A DNA stretch of 63,128 nucleotides, taken from the NCBI RefSeq assembly GCF_014647515.1, contig NZ_BMPI01000068.1, forward strand, positions 1-63,128, given 5' to 3'. The position numbers and the translations under genes were made by a program. Of the stretch, positions 8,277 to 17,930 are shown in pieces. The stretch's first letter is position 1; each line of letters starts with the position of its first letter. The notes beneath the pieces were generated by a model, which had not been told where the DNA came from, did not search any database, and worked only from the letters and a program-made list of their open reading frames with translations. This DNA comes from Dactylosporangium sucinum. GTDB taxonomy: Bacteria; Actinomycetota; Actinomycetes; Mycobacteriales; Micromonosporaceae.

Positions 8277-9754
8277 GGCGGCGCACCCTGCTCCGTCGCG
8301 CCGGTACGGTCGCCGCGGCCGTGCTGGCACCGGCCGTTGGCGTCGGTGGCTGGCTGTATGTAAGCGCCGGGCGGGGCAACGTCGGCGAGCTGAGCTTCCG
8401 GAACCGGCTGCGCATCCCGCCGCTGCTGCCTCCGCGGGTCGACGGCCGGCGGCTGCGGTTCCGGCTCACCGCTGGGCCGGGCCTCGCCGACCTGCTGCCC
8501 GGCCGGCGTACACCCGCGTGGGGCTACAACGGTGCCTATCTCGGCCCGACGCTCCGGGCCCGCCGCGGCGACACCGTCGTGATCGACGTGGAGAACAGGC
8601 TTCCGGTCGCGACCTCGACGCACTGGCACGGCATGCGGCTGCCCGCAATCATGGACGGCGGACCGCACCAGCCGATCGCTCCGGGCGCCACCTGGTCGCC
8701 GACCTGGACGATCGACCAGCCGCCCGGCACCCTGTGGTACCACCCGCACCTGCACGGCAGCACGGCCGAACACGTCTACCGGGGGCTGGCCGGGCTGTTC
8801 CTCGTCGTGGATGACGACCGGCTGCCCAGCGAGTACGGCGTCGACGACGTGCCGGTGGTCCTGCAGGACAAGAAGTTCCACGACGACGCGGCGTTCGACA
8901 CCAATGGCCTGACCTTCGGCGGGCTGAGCATCACCGGCCTGCTCGGCGATACGATCCTGGTCAACGGCACGTACGACCCGTTCGTCGAGGTGACCCGCAC
9001 GCTGACCCGGTTCCGGCTGCTCAACGCCTCCAACGCCCGCGTGTACGACGTGGGCTTCGCCGACAACCGGCCGATGTCGGTGGTGGCGACCGACGCCGGC
9101 CTGCTGCCGGCGCCGGTGCCGGCGACCCGGATCATGCTCTCACCCGGTGAGCGGGCCGAGGTCGTGGTCGGGTTCACCGCCGGCGAACGGGTGGTGCTGC
9201 GCAGCCATCCGCCGGCACTGCACGCCAATCCGGTGTACGAGCGCTTCGCCGGCGGCGACGACACCTTCGACCTGCTGCAGGTACGCGCCGCGGCGCGGCT
9301 GGAGCCGGCACCGCCGCTGCCGGACACGCTGGCCGCGGAGGACGCCGCCCGGCCCGGCCCGAACGCCACGGCGCGCACGTTCGTTTTGGGCGATTTCACG
9401 ATCAACGGCGTTACCATGGACCATGTCCGCATCGATCAGATCGTCCGCCCCGGCGCGGTCGAGGTCTGGGCGGTCACCAATGCCGGAGGGTTCCCGAGCA
9501 ACGGCGTGCCGCACAACTTCCACATCCACGGCGTCGACTTCGCGGTCCTCGACGTGGCCGGCGCCCGGCCGCCGGCGCACCTGCGCGGACCGAAGGACAC
9601 CGTGTTCGTGCCGCCCCGCACGACGGTCCGGCTGGCGGTGCGGTTCGCCGGGTACTCCGACCCCCACCACCCGTACATGTACCACTGCCATTTCCTGGCC
9701 CACGAGGACGCCGGGATGATGGGGCAGTTCCTGGTCGCGTCGGAGCGGACGTGA
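8273..9754 (+). CDS. Tat-exported multicopper oxidase
   Basis: A 493-residue three-domain laccase-type oxidase. The N-terminus RRRTLLRRAG followed by a hydrophobic stretch resembles a Tat signal (RR rather than full SRRxFLK). All four copper motifs are intact: STHWHGMRL, WYHPHLHGS, PHNFHIHGVDF and the type-1/trinuclear motif YMYHCHFLAHEDAGMM. The axial ligand after HEDAG is Met, which suggests a CueO/SpoII-like moderate-potential site. It would oxidise phenols, Cu(I) or other metals outside the membrane. It is coupled by GTGA overlaps to the small membrane protein before it and to the sensor kinase after it. Confidence 0.93.
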   Translation: MRRRTLLRRAGTVAAAVLAPAVGVGGWLYVSAGRGNVGELSFRNRLRIPPLLPPRVDGRRLRFRLTAGPGLADLLPGRRTPAWGYNGAYLGPTLRARRGDTVVIDVENRLPVATSTHWHGMRLPAIMDGGPHQPIAPGATWSPTWTIDQPPGTLWYHPHLHGSTAEHVYRGLAGLFLVVDDDRLPSEYGVDDVPVVLQDKKFHDDAAFDTNGLTFGGLSITGLLGDTILVNGTYDPFVEVTRTLTRFRLLNASNARVYDVGFADNRPMSVVATDAGLLPAPVPATRIMLSPGERAEVVVGFTAGERVVLRSHPPALHANPVYERFAGGDDTFDLLQVRAAARLEPAPPLPDTLAAEDAARPGPNATARTFVLGDFTINGVTMDHVRIDQIVRPGAVEVWAVTNAGGFPSNGVPHNFHIHGVDFAVLDVAGARPPAHLRGPKDTVFVPPRTTVRLAVRFAGYSDPHHPYMYHCHFLAHEDAGMMGQFLVASERT

Positions 9755-10902
9755 CGAGCCGGGTCAGGGTCGCGGTGATCGACGTCGGGCTGGCGCTCGG
9801 GGTGGCCACGATGGTGGCGGCGCTGGCCGTGCGGGCCGACGAGCCGCAGTCCCGCGCGCCCGACGTCGCGGGCTACGTCCTGGCCGCCGTCGTCGGGGCG
9901 GCGCTGGTGGTACGCCGACGCCGGCCGGTGGCCGTGCTGGTCGGCCTGGCCACCGCGGTGCTGGTCTACAACGCCTATGGCTTCCCCGGCATCGGCTTTC
10001 TCTGGCCGCTGATCGTGGCGCTGTACACCGCCGCCGCGGCCGGACGGTTGGCGGTCGCCCTCGCGGTCGTGGCAGGCATGCTCACCGTGGACGCGACCTG
10101 GCTGCTGTTCGCCGTGCACCACCCGCCGCTGCAGGTGACCACGATGATCGTCACCGACGCGACCGTCGCCGGTCTGGCGGTCGCGCTCGGTGACGCCGTG
10201 CGCAGTCGGCGTGGCTGGGCCGCCGAAACTCGCGAGCGGCTGCGCCGGATGGGTGAGGACAAGGAGCGCGAGGCGCAGCGGGCGCTCGTCGACGAGCGGC
10301 TACGGATCGCCCGCGAGCTGCACGACGTCACGGCGCACACGCTCACCGTCGCTGCGGTGCAGGTCAACGTCGCCGCCGACGCGTTGATCTCCGCACCGGC
10401 CGAGGCGCACGCGGCGCTGGACATCGCGCGGCAGGTCAACGATCAGGCCCTGCGCGAGCTGACCGCGGCGGTACGGGTGCTGCGCGCCGGCGACGTGCCG
10501 ACCGGCTGGGCGCCGCTGCCGGGCCTGGCGCAGCTCGACCGGCTCGTCGCCGGCGTCCGCACCGGCGGGCTGGAGGTGGAGCTGGTCGCCGGCGGGGACG
10601 CGACGCACGTCCCGGCCGCGGTCGGCCTCACCGTCTACCGGGTGGTGCAGGAGGCGCTGACCAATGTGGTCAAGCACGCCGCGGCCACACACGTACGGAT
10701 CGCGCTGCGGTACGCCCCGGACGGCGTCACCGTGTGCGTCGCCGACGACGGCCGCGGTCCGGTGCCGGGCGGGGAGCCCGGCCACGGACTCATCGGGCTG
10801 CGCGAGCGGGTGGCCGGGCTGGACGGGCGCTTCACCGCAGCCGCGGCGCAGCGCGGCTTCCGCGTGCAGGCCTGGATCCCGAACGGAACGAGCAGCACAT
10901 GA
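9751..10902 (+). CDS. Sensor histidine kinase (HisKA_3/DesK type)
   Basis: A 383-residue kinase with five or six membrane helices in residues 1-155, a short basic linker, and the HisKA_3 motif RIARELHDVTAHTL carrying the phospho-accepting His. The ATPase lobe shows VYRVVQEALTNVVKHAAAT (N box), VADDGRG (G1) and GHGLIGLRERV (G2). Its GTG overlaps the oxidase stop, and its stop overlaps the ATG of the response regulator (ATGA). The signal is unknown; coupling to a multicopper oxidase makes copper or redox stress plausible, but that is inference. Confidence 0.92.
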   Translation: MTSRVRVAVIDVGLALGVATMVAALAVRADEPQSRAPDVAGYVLAAVVGAALVVRRRRPVAVLVGLATAVLVYNAYGFPGIGFLWPLIVALYTAAAAGRLAVALAVVAGMLTVDATWLLFAVHHPPLQVTTMIVTDATVAGLAVALGDAVRSRRGWAAETRERLRRMGEDKEREAQRALVDERLRIARELHDVTAHTLTVAAVQVNVAADALISAPAEAHAALDIARQVNDQALRELTAAVRVLRAGDVPTGWAPLPGLAQLDRLVAGVRTGGLEVELVAGGDATHVPAAVGLTVYRVVQEALTNVVKHAAATHVRIALRYAPDGVTVCVADDGRGPVPGGEPGHGLIGLRERVAGLDGRFTAAAAQRGFRVQAWIPNGTSST

Positions 10903-11564
10903 TTCGCGTCCTGCTCGCCGACGACCAGCAGCTGGTGCGGGCCGGCTTCCGCAGCCTGCTCGATCGGACCGCCGACATCGAGGTCGTCGCCGAGGCCGGT
11001 GACGGGCTGGCGGCGGTCGACCTGGCCCGCAGCGTCCGGCCCGACCTGGTGCTCATGGACATCCGGATGCCGGGGATCGACGGTCTGGACGCCACCCGCC
11101 GCATCCTCGCCGCGCCGGGCGCCGAGCGGGTGCGGGTCATCATCCTCACCACGTTCGAGCTCGACGAGTACATCTTCGCGGCGCTGCGGGCCGGGGCCAG
11201 CGGCTTCCTCGCCAAGACGGCGCCGCCCGCGGACCTGCGCCGGGCGATCCGTGTCGCGGCCGCCGGAGAGGCGCTGCTCACGCCTGGCGTGACGAAACGG
11301 GTGATCGCGCACTTCGCCTGCCCGGACGGCTCGGCCGCCCTGGACGCGTCTGCGCTGGCGGTGCTGACCGAGCGGGAACGGGAGGTGACGGCGGCGGTGG
11401 CGGCTGGGCTGAGCAACCAGGAGATCGCCGAGCGGTTGTTCATGAGCCCGCTGACCGCCAAGACCCACGTCAGCCGCATCATGACCAAACTGGGCCTGCG
11501 CGACCGGGCGCAGATCGTCGTCGTCGCCTACGAGACCGGCCTGGTCCGGCCGGGTGAGGGCTGA
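10899..11564 (+). CDS. NarL-family response regulator
   Basis: 221 residues. The receiver has LLADDQQLVRAG, phospho-acceptor Asp in LVLMDIRMPGIDG, Thr in IILTTFE and Lys in FLAKTAPP. The C-terminal LuxR HTH is LTEREREVTAAVAAGLSNQE to SPLTAKTHVSRIMTKLGLRDR. It starts inside the kinase stop codon (ATGA) and is almost certainly the cognate partner. It is the last gene of the small-protein/oxidase/kinase/regulator operon and faces the GH31 gene tail to tail across about 100 bp, in which I see no clear terminator. Confidence 0.93.
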   Translation: MIRVLLADDQQLVRAGFRSLLDRTADIEVVAEAGDGLAAVDLARSVRPDLVLMDIRMPGIDGLDATRRILAAPGAERVRVIILTTFELDEYIFAALRAGASGFLAKTAPPADLRRAIRVAAAGEALLTPGVTKRVIAHFACPDGSAALDASALAVLTEREREVTAAVAAGLSNQEIAERLFMSPLTAKTHVSRIMTKLGLRDRAQIVVVAYETGLVRPGEG

Positions 11565-11661
11565 CACCCGGACGACGACGCGGTCAAGCCCGCGGCCGTC
11601 AGGATGAACATGACGCCCCCACCCGGGCCGGTTGACGCCCGGTGCGACTTTCCCCCGGAGG

Positions 11662-13839
11662 TCAGCCGGCGGTGAACAGGTCGCGGTGGCGATCCGCCGA
11701 CTCCAGGCGGCACCAGACCGGGATCTCGCCGACCGGGGCCGGGACCTCCACCACGCGGCCGCCGTCCAGTTCCTCGTGCGTGCGCAGGTCCAGCCAGCGA
11801 CCGTGCGGCAGGTAGGCCGATCGGGCCGTGGCACCCTCCGCGACCACCGGCGCGACCAGCAGGTCGTCGCCGAGCAGGTAGTCGTACGGGTGCTGCCAGG
11901 CGCCGGGGTCGTCCGGCGCGATCAGGCACACCGACCGCAGCATGGGCCAGCCGGTCTCGACCGCCCGGGCCGCCGAGGAGGCGAGGTACGGCACCAGCCG
12001 CTCGCGCAGGTGGGCGTACCGGCGGAACACCGGCAGCACCGCGGGGTCGCCGGTCTGCGCGGCGATGTTCCACGGGGTGCGGTCGCGCGACGGGCTGCGG
12101 TGGTGGTTGTACTCCGAGTGGTACTGCATGATCGGCAGGAACGCCGACATCGCCGTGGCCCGCAGGTACAGCTCGGCGGAGGGGACCGGCCCGGAGAACC
12201 CGGCCAGGTCCCAGCCCCAGTAGACGATCCCGCACGCCGCCGCGGTGAGGCCGGCCCGCAGCGAGGACCGCATCGCCTCCCACGTGGAGTCCTCGTCGCC
12301 GGCCCAGAACACGCCGTGCGCCTGCGAGCCGGTGAAGCCCGCCCGGCTGAACGTGACCGGCGCCTTGCCGCAGGAGCGCAGCAGGTCACCGTACGCCGCG
12401 GCGTAGTGCACCGGGAAGCGGTTGTTGCCGGTGGCGCCGACCGAGCCGTCGGCGTAGCGCAGGTCGTGGCCCCACGCGTGTTCGCCGCCGTCGGTCTTGA
12501 ACCCGTCAATGCCGACGTCCTCCACGAGGTACCGTCGCTTCGCCAGCCACCAGTCGCGCGCCTCGGCGCCGGTGAGGTCCGGCATGAGCGCGGTCGGGAA
12601 CCACCAGCCACGGTTGCGGTACGGCCGGCCGTCGTCCTCGCGCACCCCGTAGCCGCGGGCCACCATGGTGGCGGCGTCGGCGGCGGCCTGGCCGGTCGGG
12701 TTGGGGCGCATCTTGTGCAGCGGAATCTGCCACAGCACGACCTTGACGCCGTCGGCGTGCAGGTCGTCGACCATGCCCTTCGGGTCCGGCCAGGCGCCGT
12801 CCGGCGGGAAGGTGAAGTCGGCCAGGCGGTGCGGGCGGCCGTCGTCGTGGACCTCGTACCGCGCGTCGCGGAACGCCACGAACGTCGACTCGTCGCTCCA
12901 CGCCTCGACGACCACGACCCCGACCGGGATGTCGTGCTTGCGGTGCAGCGCCAGCTCGGTGCTCACCCGCTCCTGGGTGTTCCACTCGTTGCCGCTGGCC
13001 CACAGCCGGAACACCCAGTCGGGCAGCGGCTGCGGCCGGCCGACCTCGCCGAGCCACCGGTGCAGGATCTCGCCGGGGGTGCCGTCGTAGAAGCGGACGT
13101 CCAGGCGCCCGCCCACCACGTCGGCCTCGACCCACAGGTCCGCGCCGGCGTCGAACCAGGTCCGCTCGGCGGTGTCGACGTGGAACGCCCACCCGGAACC
13201 GCCGAGGACGTGCGCGAACGGCATCGGCAGGTAGGTGCGCCCGGCGGCGCCCTGGCCCTTGTACTGCTCGAAGACCGTCGCGTCGAGCGCGTGCCCGCGC
13301 TGGTCGAGCCGGTCGAAGCGCTCCCCGAACCCGACCAGGTGCTCGCCGCCGGTCAGCCGCAGCGCGAACCGCACCTTGTGGACCCCTTCGGGGCCGACGA
13401 GCCACGAGGTGCTGTCCGGCACGAGGCGGCTCGTTCCGTGGGTAGTGAGCGTGCCCCCGGCCGGCGACCAGGCGGCACCGCCCACCTCGAACCACCGGGT
13501 GCGGCGGGTGCGGGCGCCGTCGGTGGCGACGAACCGGTACCGGACCGCCCGGCCGGCGGGCAGCGGCGGGCTGTCGGCGGCCCAGCGGACGCTGCGGCCC
13601 CGCCGCCCGGCGGCGGCCGTGGCGAGGTGCCCCTCGGCCCCGGCCGTCGGCCCCGTCGGCGCGCCCTCGCGGTGCAGGTCGAACCCGCCGAGGTCCCACT
13701 CGCAGCGCACCGAGGTGACGGACTCGGCCGCGGCGACGCCCAGGTTCACCGGCTCGCCCGCGAGGGGCCGCACCGGCAGGCGCTGGTCGATGGACGGCTG
13801 GTAGACGTGGCCGGAGCCGAAAGGCCGGTGCCGGATCAC
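11662..13839 (-). CDS. Glycoside hydrolase family 31 (alpha-glucosidase/alpha-xylosidase type)
   Basis: 725 residues from a GTG that overlaps the stop of the GH15 gene (GTGA). An N-terminal beta-sandwich (1-270, with GFGERFDRLDQRG) precedes the TIM barrel. The nucleophile is Asp450 in GIDGFKTDGGEHAWG, resembling the YicI-type KTDFGE motif. The acid/base is probably Asp515 in FWAGDEDSTWEAM. HHRSPSRDRTPWN and the C-terminal beta domain follow. GH31 enzymes release alpha-linked glucose or xylose from chain ends. No signal peptide is visible, so it should act in the cytoplasm on imported oligosaccharides. The exact linkage cannot be read from sequence. Confidence 0.9.
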   Translation of the reverse strand: MIRHRPFGSGHVYQPSIDQRLPVRPLAGEPVNLGVAAAESVTSVRCEWDLGGFDLHREGAPTGPTAGAEGHLATAAAGRRGRSVRWAADSPPLPAGRAVRYRFVATDGARTRRTRWFEVGGAAWSPAGGTLTTHGTSRLVPDSTSWLVGPEGVHKVRFALRLTGGEHLVGFGERFDRLDQRGHALDATVFEQYKGQGAAGRTYLPMPFAHVLGGSGWAFHVDTAERTWFDAGADLWVEADVVGGRLDVRFYDGTPGEILHRWLGEVGRPQPLPDWVFRLWASGNEWNTQERVSTELALHRKHDIPVGVVVVEAWSDESTFVAFRDARYEVHDDGRPHRLADFTFPPDGAWPDPKGMVDDLHADGVKVVLWQIPLHKMRPNPTGQAAADAATMVARGYGVREDDGRPYRNRGWWFPTALMPDLTGAEARDWWLAKRRYLVEDVGIDGFKTDGGEHAWGHDLRYADGSVGATGNNRFPVHYAAAYGDLLRSCGKAPVTFSRAGFTGSQAHGVFWAGDEDSTWEAMRSSLRAGLTAAACGIVYWGWDLAGFSGPVPSAELYLRATAMSAFLPIMQYHSEYNHHRSPSRDRTPWNIAAQTGDPAVLPVFRRYAHLRERLVPYLASSAARAVETGWPMLRSVCLIAPDDPGAWQHPYDYLLGDDLLVAPVVAEGATARSAYLPHGRWLDLRTHEELDGGRVVEVPAPVGEIPVWCRLESADRHRDLFTAG

Positions 13840-14906
13840 AGGGTGACCTCCAGTTCGGCGGCGAGGGACAGGAACGCGCCGTGCGACCACAGCAGCGGGG
13901 TCGCGACCGGACCCCACCGGTCGAGCCACTCCCGGCGGTGCTCCGGGTGCAGCAGCCGGTCGCTGACCTGCTCCGGCAGGTCGCCGTTGGCCGCGGCGGT
14001 GCCGGCGATCCAGGCGAGCTGGCGGCCGGCGTCGCCGGGCCGGCCGAGCCGGAGGTACGCCTGCCCGAGCAGCCCGGCCAGGACCGGCCACCGCCCGCCG
14101 CCGTAGAACACGTCGGCCCGGAACCGGTGCACGCCGCCGTCGTCGAGCAGGTCGCGCTCCACGGCGGCGACCGTGCGCGCCGCCGTGGCGTCGTCCACGA
14201 CCCGCAACGGCGCGACGGCGGCGAGGAGGCTGCCGTCGACGGCGTCGGAGCCGAGCCACTTGCGCAGCCGCCCGTCGACGCTGCCCTCCCCGGCGATGAC
14301 CGCGGCGATCTCGCCGGCGGCGGACAGCGCCGCGCCGGCGTCGCCGTCGCCGAGCAGCCCGGTGCGCGTGGCCGCGCGCAGCCCGGCCTCGACCGACGCG
14401 AGCGTGGCGACGTGCACCCGTTCGGCGTGCTCCTCCCACCAGTCGTAGCAGGGCAGCCGCCACGCGGCGCAGAGGTAGCGCACCGTGAGGGCGACCGCCG
14501 CCGCGAACGCGCGGTCGGAGGTTCCGGCGAGGTGCCGCTCCAGCGCCCACAGCCAGGTGCCGTAGCCGTCGAGCTGGAAGTCCCACCAGGACTCCGACCC
14601 GTCCTCGCCGTCGAGGGTGTAGCGGGTGGGCAGGAAACGCGCCTGGTCGACCTCCTCACCGGCGGCGAGCGCCGCGACGACCGCCTCGATCCGCCCCGCG
14701 CGCTCGCCGATGACCCGGGCCATCCACTCGTGGAAGGCCCGCGGCCCGTCGACGATGCCGTGCGCCCGCAGACCGTCGGCGACGAACGCGCCGTCGCGCA
14801 GCCACGCGTAGCCGTACACGGGGAAGTTCGAACAGGCGGGGTAGGCGCCGCTCGGCGCCTGCTCGCGGTTGATCACCTTGATGCTGTGCTCGACCAGGTC
14901 GCGCAT
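13836..14906 (-). CDS. Glycoside hydrolase family 15-like (glucoamylase / isomaltose glucohydrolase type)
   Basis: A 356-residue (alpha/alpha)6-barrel protein. YGYAWLRDGAFVADGL is the GH15 substrate-binding signature. CYDWWEEHAERVHVATLAS carries the candidate general acid (Glu158/159). NGDLPEQVSDRLL near residue 320 probably carries the second glutamate. It is shorter than classical glucoamylases because the N-terminal beta-sandwich is absent. It is cytoplasmic (no signal) and follows the ABC binding protein by about 30 bp, sharing an mRNA with it and overlapping the GH31 gene by 4 nt. An exo-acting alpha-1,4 or alpha-1,6 glucosidase is the best guess. Confidence 0.85.
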   Translation of the reverse strand: MRDLVEHSIKVINREQAPSGAYPACSNFPVYGYAWLRDGAFVADGLRAHGIVDGPRAFHEWMARVIGERAGRIEAVVAALAAGEEVDQARFLPTRYTLDGEDGSESWWDFQLDGYGTWLWALERHLAGTSDRAFAAAVALTVRYLCAAWRLPCYDWWEEHAERVHVATLASVEAGLRAATRTGLLGDGDAGAALSAAGEIAAVIAGEGSVDGRLRKWLGSDAVDGSLLAAVAPLRVVDDATAARTVAAVERDLLDDGGVHRFRADVFYGGGRWPVLAGLLGQAYLRLGRPGDAGRQLAWIAGTAAANGDLPEQVSDRLLHPEHRREWLDRWGPVATPLLWSHGAFLSLAAELEVTL

Positions 14907-14938
14907 GTGCTGTCCCTTACGCTGCTAGAGGAGGGTCG

Positions 14939-16216
14939 TCAGAGCAGGGCCGTGACCTGCTTGGCCGCGTCGTCGAGGGTCTTCTGCAGGTCCGCGCCGC
15001 CGGCCGCCTTGGTCAGCGCGTCGTTGACGATGTCCTGCATCTGCTGTTCCTTGGCGATGACCGGCAGCAGCGACTGCTTGCCCAGCGCGTCCATGACCGC
15101 CTTACGGTTCGACGGCGGCGTCTTGTCGAGGTAGCCGGACAGCTTCGAGGCGTCGGCGAGCGGCGGCAGCTCCCACGACGAGTTGATCCGCGCGGTGACG
15201 GTCTGCTCGGACGTGGTGAGGAAGTTCAGCCAGCGGAACGCGGCGTCCTGGTGGCTGCTCTTCGCCGACACCGCGACGCCGTTCTGGAACACGGCGCTGG
15301 CCTTCTGCGCGTCGCCGGGCTCGACCACCACGTCCCAGCCGAACGGCACGCTCTTGAGCGTGTCGAACTGCCAGTTCCCGTTGTGCCACATCGCGAGCTT
15401 GCCGGCCTTGAACAGATTGGTGTCGAAGTCCGGGGTGTTGCCGATCTCGGTCAGCGTCGGCATCGTCGCGCCGGGCTTGCCGATGAGCCATTTCGCCGCC
15501 GCGACGCCCTGCGGGCTGTTGAACGTGGCCGACTTGCCGTCGGCGCTGAGGAACGTGCCGCCGGCCTGGTTCACGGACTTGTAGAACTCGTAGAAGCTGA
15601 CCGGCTGGTAGTCGCCGTAGACGCCCTTGGCCTTGTCGGTGAGCTTCTGCGCGGCGGCCGTCTCGTCCGACCACTTCCAGTCGGCCGTCGGGTAGGCCAC
15701 GCCGGCGGCGTCGAACAGCGCCTTGTTGTAGATGAGCACGACGGTCGAGAAGGACTCGGGGAGCCCGTACTGCTTGCCGCCGTGCTTGAACGCGTCGAGC
15801 GCGGCCGGCGAGAGCACCGACGGCTGCCACGTCTTGTCGTTGGCGGCCGGGCCGGCGAGGTCGGCGAGGGAGCCGGCCTGGGCGTAGGTGACGAAGTTCT
15901 GGTAGTCCAGCTCGAAGGCGTCGGGCGCGGTGCCGCCGGCGATCGAGGTCTGCAGCTGGGTGAAGTAGTCCTTGTACGGCGCGGTCTGCACGGAGACCTT
16001 GACGTCGGGGTTGGCCTTCTCGAACGCGGCGACGATGCCGTTGAGGTCGTCGAGGTGGTCCGGCGCCGCGGAGAACGTCAGGTAGCGGACCGTGGTGACG
16101 CCGCCCTCGGAGGTGTCCTTCGTGGCGGAGCCCTTCGAGCATCCGGCGAGGGCGAGCGCGGCGACGGCGATCAGGGCGGCGGCCCGGTGTAACCGGAGCC
16201 GGGGTCGAGCGGACAT
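14939..16216 (-). CDS. Sugar ABC transporter substrate-binding lipoprotein
   Basis: 425 residues. The signal peptide ends in a lipobox, LALAGC (Cys at about residue 26), so it is membrane-anchored on the outside. The mature part has the family 1 extracellular solute-binding fold: VRYLTFSAAPDHLDDLNGIVAAFEKANPDVKV, FELDYQNFVTYAQAGSL, and FKAGKLAMWHNGNWQ near the hinge. ATG 16216 is preferred to the GTG 12 nt upstream because GTGAGGA lies seven bases before it. With the two permeases it makes an oligosaccharide importer. No ATPase gene is present; such systems usually share a MsiK-type ATPase encoded elsewhere. Confidence 0.92.
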   Translation of the reverse strand: MSARPRLRLHRAAALIAVAALALAGCSKGSATKDTSEGGVTTVRYLTFSAAPDHLDDLNGIVAAFEKANPDVKVSVQTAPYKDYFTQLQTSIAGGTAPDAFELDYQNFVTYAQAGSLADLAGPAANDKTWQPSVLSPAALDAFKHGGKQYGLPESFSTVVLIYNKALFDAAGVAYPTADWKWSDETAAAQKLTDKAKGVYGDYQPVSFYEFYKSVNQAGGTFLSADGKSATFNSPQGVAAAKWLIGKPGATMPTLTEIGNTPDFDTNLFKAGKLAMWHNGNWQFDTLKSVPFGWDVVVEPGDAQKASAVFQNGVAVSAKSSHQDAAFRWLNFLTTSEQTVTARINSSWELPPLADASKLSGYLDKTPPSNRKAVMDALGKQSLLPVIAKEQQMQDIVNDALTKAAGGADLQKTLDDAAKQVTALL

Positions 16217-16252
16217 GCGGGTCCTCACAATCGGGGGTGTGCGGGTGTCTGG

Positions 16253-17056
16253 TTACTTGAGACCGGCCTGGGCGACGCTCTGCACGATGTGCTGCTGCGC
16301 CACGGCGTAGAGGGCGAGGATGGGAACGATGCTCACCACCGAGCCGGCCATGATGGCGTTCCACTGGACGGTGTATTCGCCGCTGAGGCTGGCCAGGCCC
16401 AGCGGCAGGGTCATGAACTCGCGGGAGCGGATGACGACGAGCGGCCACAGGAACGCGTTCCAGCTGGACATGAACGCGAACAGGCCGTAGGTCACCAGGG
16501 CGGGGCGGATCAGCGGCAGCGTGATCCGCAGGAAGATGCGGATGTGCCCGGCCCCGTCGACGAACGCCGCCTCGTCGAGCTCCCTGGGCAGCACGGCGAC
16601 GGACTGGCGCAGCAGGAACACGCCGAACGCGGAGGCGATCGTCGGGACGATGAGCGAGGCGTACGTGTCAACCAGGTCGAACGCGCGGACCTCGATGAAC
16701 AGCGGCACGACGAGCACCTGCATGGGGATCATCAGCGTCGCGAGGTACGCGACGAAGACGACGTTCTTGCCGGGGAAGTCGAGCCGCGCGAAGGCATAGG
16801 CCGCCGTGGAGCTGGTGATGAGCAGCAGCGCAGTGGAGACCACGGCCAGCACGAGGCTGTTCACCGTGATCCGCCAGAAGGGCAGAACCTCGAAGAGTTT
16901 GCGGTACCCGTCGAGGCCGGCCTCCTCGGGGATGAGGCGGGGCGTGGTGAGCACGTCCCCGCCGGCGGTGATCGAGGTGACGAAGGTCCAGACGAACGGG
17001 AAGATCATGAGCAGTGCGCCGACGGCGAGCACCGCGGCGAGCAGGCGCCTAGACAT
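16253..17056 (-). CDS. Sugar ABC transporter permease (MalG-type)
   Basis: 267 residues with six membrane helices. The EAA loop that docks the ATPase is EAAFVDGAGHIRIFLRITLPLIRP. The N-terminus (LLAAVLAVGALLMIFPFVWTFVTSITAGGD) is typical of MalG-like subunits, as is the C-terminal GEYTVQWNAIMAGSVVSIVPILALYAVAQQHIV. It overlaps the preceding permease gene by 8 nt. Confidence 0.94.
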   Translation of the reverse strand: MSRRLLAAVLAVGALLMIFPFVWTFVTSITAGGDVLTTPRLIPEEAGLDGYRKLFEVLPFWRITVNSLVLAVVSTALLLITSSTAAYAFARLDFPGKNVVFVAYLATLMIPMQVLVVPLFIEVRAFDLVDTYASLIVPTIASAFGVFLLRQSVAVLPRELDEAAFVDGAGHIRIFLRITLPLIRPALVTYGLFAFMSSWNAFLWPLVVIRSREFMTLPLGLASLSGEYTVQWNAIMAGSVVSIVPILALYAVAQQHIVQSVAQAGLK

Positions 17057-17930
17057 AGGTCACCCACCGGCGCTGCAGGCGCTGCTGGACGACGGTGACC
17101 ACCAGGATCAGCGCGAACAGCAGCAGGCTCAGGGCCGACGCGCCGCCGGCGTCGCCGTAGCGGAACGTCAGGTCGTAGATCTGCTGGACCAGCGGCCGGG
17201 AGGCGCCGGCCGGCCCGCCGCCGGTCATGACGTAGATCTGGTCGAAGACCTGGAATCCGCTGATCAGCGAGATCACCACCACGAAGTAGCTCGACGGGGT
17301 CAGCAGCGGGAACGTGACGCGCCAGAAGGTCTGCCACGCCGACGCGCCGTCGAGGCGGGCGGCCTCGAGGTACTCCTCCGGGATGCTCTGCAGGCCGGCC
17401 AGCAGGATGACCATGACGAACCCGGCGTCCTTCCACACCGACGCGACGACCGCGGACGGGATCGCCCAGCCCGCCGACGCCCACCAGCCCGGCCCGGGGA
17501 TACCGACGGCCTCCAGGGCGTGGTTGACCAGGCCGTTGGCCGGGTTCAGCAGCCACTTCCAGGTCAGCGCGACGACGACCCAGCTGGTGACGACCGGCAG
17601 GAAGTACATCGAGCGCACCAGGTTGCGCCCGGGGAACCGGCGGTTGAGCCCGACGGCGAGCGCCAGGCCCAGCACGTAGGCCAGGGGCAGGTACAGGCCC
17701 AGGAAGTACAGCGTGTGCAGCAGCGCGTCGCGGGTGGCGGCGTCGCCGAGCAGCCGGGCGTAGTTGTCCAGGCCGGTCCACCGCATCGGCGACTGCAGGT
17801 TCCAGTCGTGCAGGCTGATCCACGCCGCGCCGAGCATCGGCGCGATCGTGAACAGCAGCAGCGGGACGGCGCTCGGCAGCAGGAACAGCGCGACGACGGC
17901 GGCCTTGCGCACCCCCCGCGGGCCGACCAT
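17049..17930 (-). CDS. Sugar ABC transporter permease (MalF-type)
   Basis: 293 residues (an in-frame ATG sits one codon upstream at 17933). Six membrane helices; the first part, ALFLLPSAVPLLLFTIAPMLG, and the family segment LHDWNLQSPMRWTGLDNYARLL identify a MalF/UgpA-like subunit. The EAA motif is EAARLDGASAWQTFWRVTFPLLTP. It starts at the end of the ROK regulator gene, so regulator and transporter are on one leftward mRNA. Confidence 0.93.
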   Translation of the reverse strand: MVGPRGVRKAAVVALFLLPSAVPLLLFTIAPMLGAAWISLHDWNLQSPMRWTGLDNYARLLGDAATRDALLHTLYFLGLYLPLAYVLGLALAVGLNRRFPGRNLVRSMYFLPVVTSWVVVALTWKWLLNPANGLVNHALEAVGIPGPGWWASAGWAIPSAVVASVWKDAGFVMVILLAGLQSIPEEYLEAARLDGASAWQTFWRVTFPLLTPSSYFVVVISLISGFQVFDQIYVMTGGGPAGASRPLVQQIYDLTFRYGDAGGASALSLLLFALILVVTVVQQRLQRRWVTYV

